This document shows, one piece after another, positions 45,971 through 48,176 of a stretch of DNA of 48,176 nucleotides (the stretch's first letter is position 1; every line of letters starts with the position of its first letter). This stretch comes from Hyphomicrobiales bacterium (GTDB lineage Bacteria; Pseudomonadota; Alphaproteobacteria; Rhizobiales; Rhizobiaceae), in contig UBXG01000040.1 in the NCBI GenBank assembly GCA_900469475.1, positions 1 through 48,176 of the forward strand. The letters run 5' to 3'. Below the pieces are notes generated by a model. The model was given only the letters and a program-made list of their open reading frames with translations. It did not search any database and was not told where the DNA came from. The position numbers and the translations under genes are program-made.

Positions 45971-47176
45971 ATGACCTTGCTGCACGACATGCCGAAGACC
46001 GCAATCATCGATTCCAGAGCGGCCCACAGTGGCTTCAACACTGCGGCTACCCTCAACCTGATCGAATGGCTGACGGGCGACGAATGCCATGCTCTCGATG
46101 AGGCCAGCCTCGTTGCCGGGCTTGGCCGTCGCCTGCAGGCCCTTGGCCTTCCCGTCGATCGATTGACACTGCACCTGACGACGCTGCATCCCGAATTCAT
46201 CGGCCGCACCTTCGCCTGGGCGCCCGGCGAACCGGTCGAGATCCATGATCGCGAACATGGCTCACGCCTCGCGCTTGCCAATACACCGCTCATGAAGGCA
46301 CAGGAGATGCGCGAGCCGCTCGTCGTCGGTCCGGGCGAAAGTCCGCATGGGCGCTGGCAGCATATCGACATATTTTCCGGCCGGGGACTGGTGCAACTGA
46401 TCGTGGCGCCGCTTTGCAACGCTGACGGGCCGATCAGCAGCGCCGTCTTCGCCACGCGGCGACCAGGCGGCTTCACATCCGGCGAACATGACCTGATCGA
46501 GCGCATTCTGCCGGCGTTGCGCAACACCTGCGAACTCCGCGTCCTCAGACAATGCGAACTCAGCCTTCTCGACACCTATATCGGCCCGATGACGGCGAGC
46601 CGTATCCTTGCCGGACACATTCGTCGTGGCGAAATCGAATCGATGGAGGCAGCCCTTTTGCTGTGCGATCTGCGCGGCTTCACCGAGCTTTCCAATCGCC
46701 AGCCAGGCAGCACCGTCCTCGAACTGCTGAACGCCTATTTCGACAAAGTGATACCGGCGATTGCCCATGAAGGCGGTGAAGTACTGAAATTCATGGGCGA
46801 TGCGGTTCTGGCATTCTTTCCAGGCGCCGACACGTCCGGGGCCTGCGATGCGGCGCTCACCGCAGCAAGGACAATCCTCTCCGAGCTAAGCGGTTTTGAA
46901 TACAGCGGCATACCAGTCAAGGTCGGCATCGCGCTGCACTATGGCGAGGTGAGCTACGGCAATGTCGGCTCCGGCAATCGCCTGGATTTCACGTTGATCG
47001 GTCCTGATGTCAATATCGTTAGCCGCATACAGAACGTCTGCAGCGAAAGGGACGAAGCGCTCCTGATGTCCGACGCGTTTCGAGATGAGGCCGGAATCAA
47101 CGATGCAATCTCCATCGGCCGGCAGAGGCTGAAGGGCTTTGCCGAGGCGATGGAATTGTTCACGATCGCTGATTGA
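45971..47176 (+). CDS. Class III adenylate/guanylate cyclase with N-terminal sensor domain
   Basis: A 401-residue soluble cyclase. Residues 1-205 form a GAF-like region (GRGLVQLIVAPLCNADGPIS and SGEHDLIERILPAL). The catalytic domain follows: ALLLCDLRGFTELSNRQPGS has the first metal Asp, GGEVLKFMGDAVLAFFPGAD the second, and YGNVGSGNRLDFTLIGPDVN then IVSRIQ the transition-state Asn and Arg. Substrate-specifying residues are not certain, so cAMP is assumed by family. The ATG at 45971 follows GGAGGAG; the upstream GTG at 45941 lacks a good site. It is only 30 bases behind the efflux permease, so it is probably its co-transcribed partner. Confidence 0.9.
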   Translation: MTLLHDMPKTAIIDSRAAHSGFNTAATLNLIEWLTGDECHALDEASLVAGLGRRLQALGLPVDRLTLHLTTLHPEFIGRTFAWAPGEPVEIHDREHGSRLALANTPLMKAQEMREPLVVGPGESPHGRWQHIDIFSGRGLVQLIVAPLCNADGPISSAVFATRRPGGFTSGEHDLIERILPALRNTCELRVLRQCELSLLDTYIGPMTASRILAGHIRRGEIESMEAALLLCDLRGFTELSNRQPGSTVLELLNAYFDKVIPAIAHEGGEVLKFMGDAVLAFFPGADTSGACDAALTAARTILSELSGFEYSGIPVKVGIALHYGEVSYGNVGSGNRLDFTLIGPDVNIVSRIQNVCSERDEALLMSDAFRDEAGINDAISIGRQRLKGFAEAMELFTIAD

Positions 47177-47542
47177 AGCGGCGGACAGGAGATGCAGCGC
47201 AGGGCATTATAAGGAGGCCGGCTCCTCTCCCGCCCGAATTTTCGCGCCTGGCATGTGTTGCATGAAATCAACAACCCTTTTTTCCGTTTCCGGATACTTC
47301 CGGAGCTGATTTACAAACAATCAGAATGTATATAGCTGTGTTGCCGGGAGCTAATTAGCTTGCGATCTGGTGGGGTGTTATTTCAGCCGCCAGCTAACGA
47401 GGTTCCAAAGGGGTGGGGATAATACCCGCAGTCTCTCGCAGATGCCTGGTGGTTGCTTCTTGTTGCAAGCAGTGTCGCCGGGATGGTCCGTTGTGCCCGC
47501 GCCTTGGAATATGTACGATCCGTTGCAATCAGGAGTTTAATA
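47177..47542. promoter_or_regulatory. Long leader region of the ropA-like porin gene
   Basis: About 365 bases between the cyclase and the porin start. It contains a perfect 12-base palindrome AGCTAATTAGCT at 47349-47360, a smaller dyad CTGATT/AATCAG at 47306-47324, and repeated TTCCGGA just before it. These suggest operator sites. An obvious -10/-35 pair was not assigned and no gene is seen here. Confidence 0.4.
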
Positions 47543-48176
47543 ATGAACATCAAGAGCCTCCTTCTCGGCTCCGCTGCTGCACTGGCAGCAGTTTCCGGCG
47601 CCCATGCGGCTGACGCGATCGTCGCTGCTGAGCCCGAGCCGCTGGAATACGTTCGCATCTGCGATGCATACGGCGCTGGCTACTTCTTCATTCCAGGCAC
47701 CGAAACCTGCCTCAAGGTCGGCGGCATGGTCCGTACCGAAGGCAAGTGGTACGACGCCTACAATGCCAACAGCCATAACGGCACTCTCTGGCATACCCGC
47801 GCTCAGCTGAGCCTCGATACCGCGACCGACACCGAATACGGCCCGCTGAAGACCAACACGGTCATCCGTTGGGACTGGCAGGAAGGCAACTCCACTTCCT
47901 CCAAGCTGCTGTTCGCAAACATCAGCCTCGGCGGTTTCCTCGTCGGTAAGGCTGACTCGCAGTTCAACTCCTACATCGGTTATGCCGGCGACGTCATCAA
48001 CGACGACGTGATCTATGACGGCCCGTACGAACTGAACCAGTTGACCTACAACTACGACGCCGGCAACGGCTTCACGGCTGTGGTCTCGGTTGAAGACTCG
48101 AACTCCAGCGGCTCGGGCGCTGGCTACGGCGCAAGCTGGGCATCGGACGACAAGGCCAACCACTACGCTCCTGACG
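47543..48176 (+). CDS. ropA: RopA-type outer-membrane porin, truncated by window end
   Basis: The first 211 codons of a porin running off the window. The signal peptide NIKSLLLGSAAALAAVSGAH is followed by the mature start ADAIVAAEPEPLEYVRICDA, and then YGAGYFFIPGTETCLKVGGM, the conserved N-terminus of alphaproteobacterial porin family members such as Rhizobium RopA. Alternating strands with Trp/Tyr/Asn and acidic turns follow, as expected of a 16-stranded trimeric beta-barrel. AGGAG lies seven bases before the ATG. Such porins provide general diffusion across the outer membrane. The missing part prevents a check of full length, which is about 340-370 residues in the family. Confidence 0.92.
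   Translation, partial: MNIKSLLLGSAAALAAVSGAHAADAIVAAEPEPLEYVRICDAYGAGYFFIPGTETCLKVGGMVRTEGKWYDAYNANSHNGTLWHTRAQLSLDTATDTEYGPLKTNTVIRWDWQEGNSTSSKLLFANISLGGFLVGKADSQFNSYIGYAGDVINDDVIYDGPYELNQLTYNYDAGNGFTAVVSVEDSNSSGSGAGYGASWASDDKANHYAPD

Noticed and set aside
47537..48163. Minus-strand open frame across the ropA start
   Set aside because: It lies antisense to the clear porin gene, with no ribosome binding site or domain.

Overview
The window looks like chromosomal or chromid DNA of a fast-growing Rhizobiaceae bacterium (Rhizobium/Agrobacterium type). The evidence is a ropA-type porin at the right edge, two ku genes with a three-domain ligD, a DUF47-pit phosphate pair preceded by a PHO box, small families typical of rhizobia (DUF1236, DUF982, DUF2188, DUF72) and alphaproteobacterial EcfG-type promoter sequences (GGAAC-N16/17-CGTT). 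I see no rRNA, tRNA, CRISPR array, insertion sequence or phage gene. All names come from reading the sequences; no search was run.

Layout, left to right. 0.1-2.9 kb: haloacid dehalogenase, AraC regulator, GFA-family protein, a decayed DUF2188 gene and a DUF1236 secreted protein whose ribosome binding site is buried in a long hairpin. 3.2-6.4 kb: a TPP enzyme and a 2-isopropylmalate-synthase-like enzyme without the feedback domain. 7.1-11.9 kb: DsbA-like isomerase, TetR regulator, ketopantoate-reductase-like protein, DszC/acyl-CoA-dehydrogenase-like protein and an LLM flavin monooxygenase, probably a catabolic (perhaps organosulfur) cluster. 12.0-13.7 kb: low-affinity phosphate uptake. 13.9-18.2 kb: ku-ligD facing a second ku (bacterial NHEJ). 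18.3-21.9 kb: EmrAB-type pump and UdgX. 21.9-26.7 kb: small stress-type proteins, an RMF/CrpP-like protein, an ECF sigma factor of EcfG type, a nuoB remnant, a DUF72 protein and a cold-shock protein. 26.8-34.5 kb: NRAMP-like transporter, protein phosphatase, MexEF-type RND pump and a VOC protein. 34.8-41.2 kb: Sel1-repeat protein, GNAT, an iron-complex-type ABC importer and an SDR. 41.2-41.9 kb: a VapC toxin with a frameshifted antitoxin. 42.0-47.2 kb: LysR regulator, second EmrAB pump and an adenylate cyclase. The start of a ropA-like porin closes the window.

The most coherent system lies at 13.9-23.6 kb. Five EcfG-type promoter sequences lie within 10 kb. They precede ku-ligD, the second ku, a 117-residue stress-type protein, a DUF982+RMF/CrpP pair and, further upstream, the EcfG-like sigma gene itself. 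This suggests a general-stress module combining end joining, a uracil-DNA-binding repair protein and ribosome hibernation, with sigma autoregulation. The promoter sequences are seen directly; the regulation is inferred.

Other unusual points are the SD-occluding hairpin before DUF1236, the toxin with a broken antitoxin, a 31-bp composite repeat placed before both halves of the second Emr pump, and an internally deleted nuoB.
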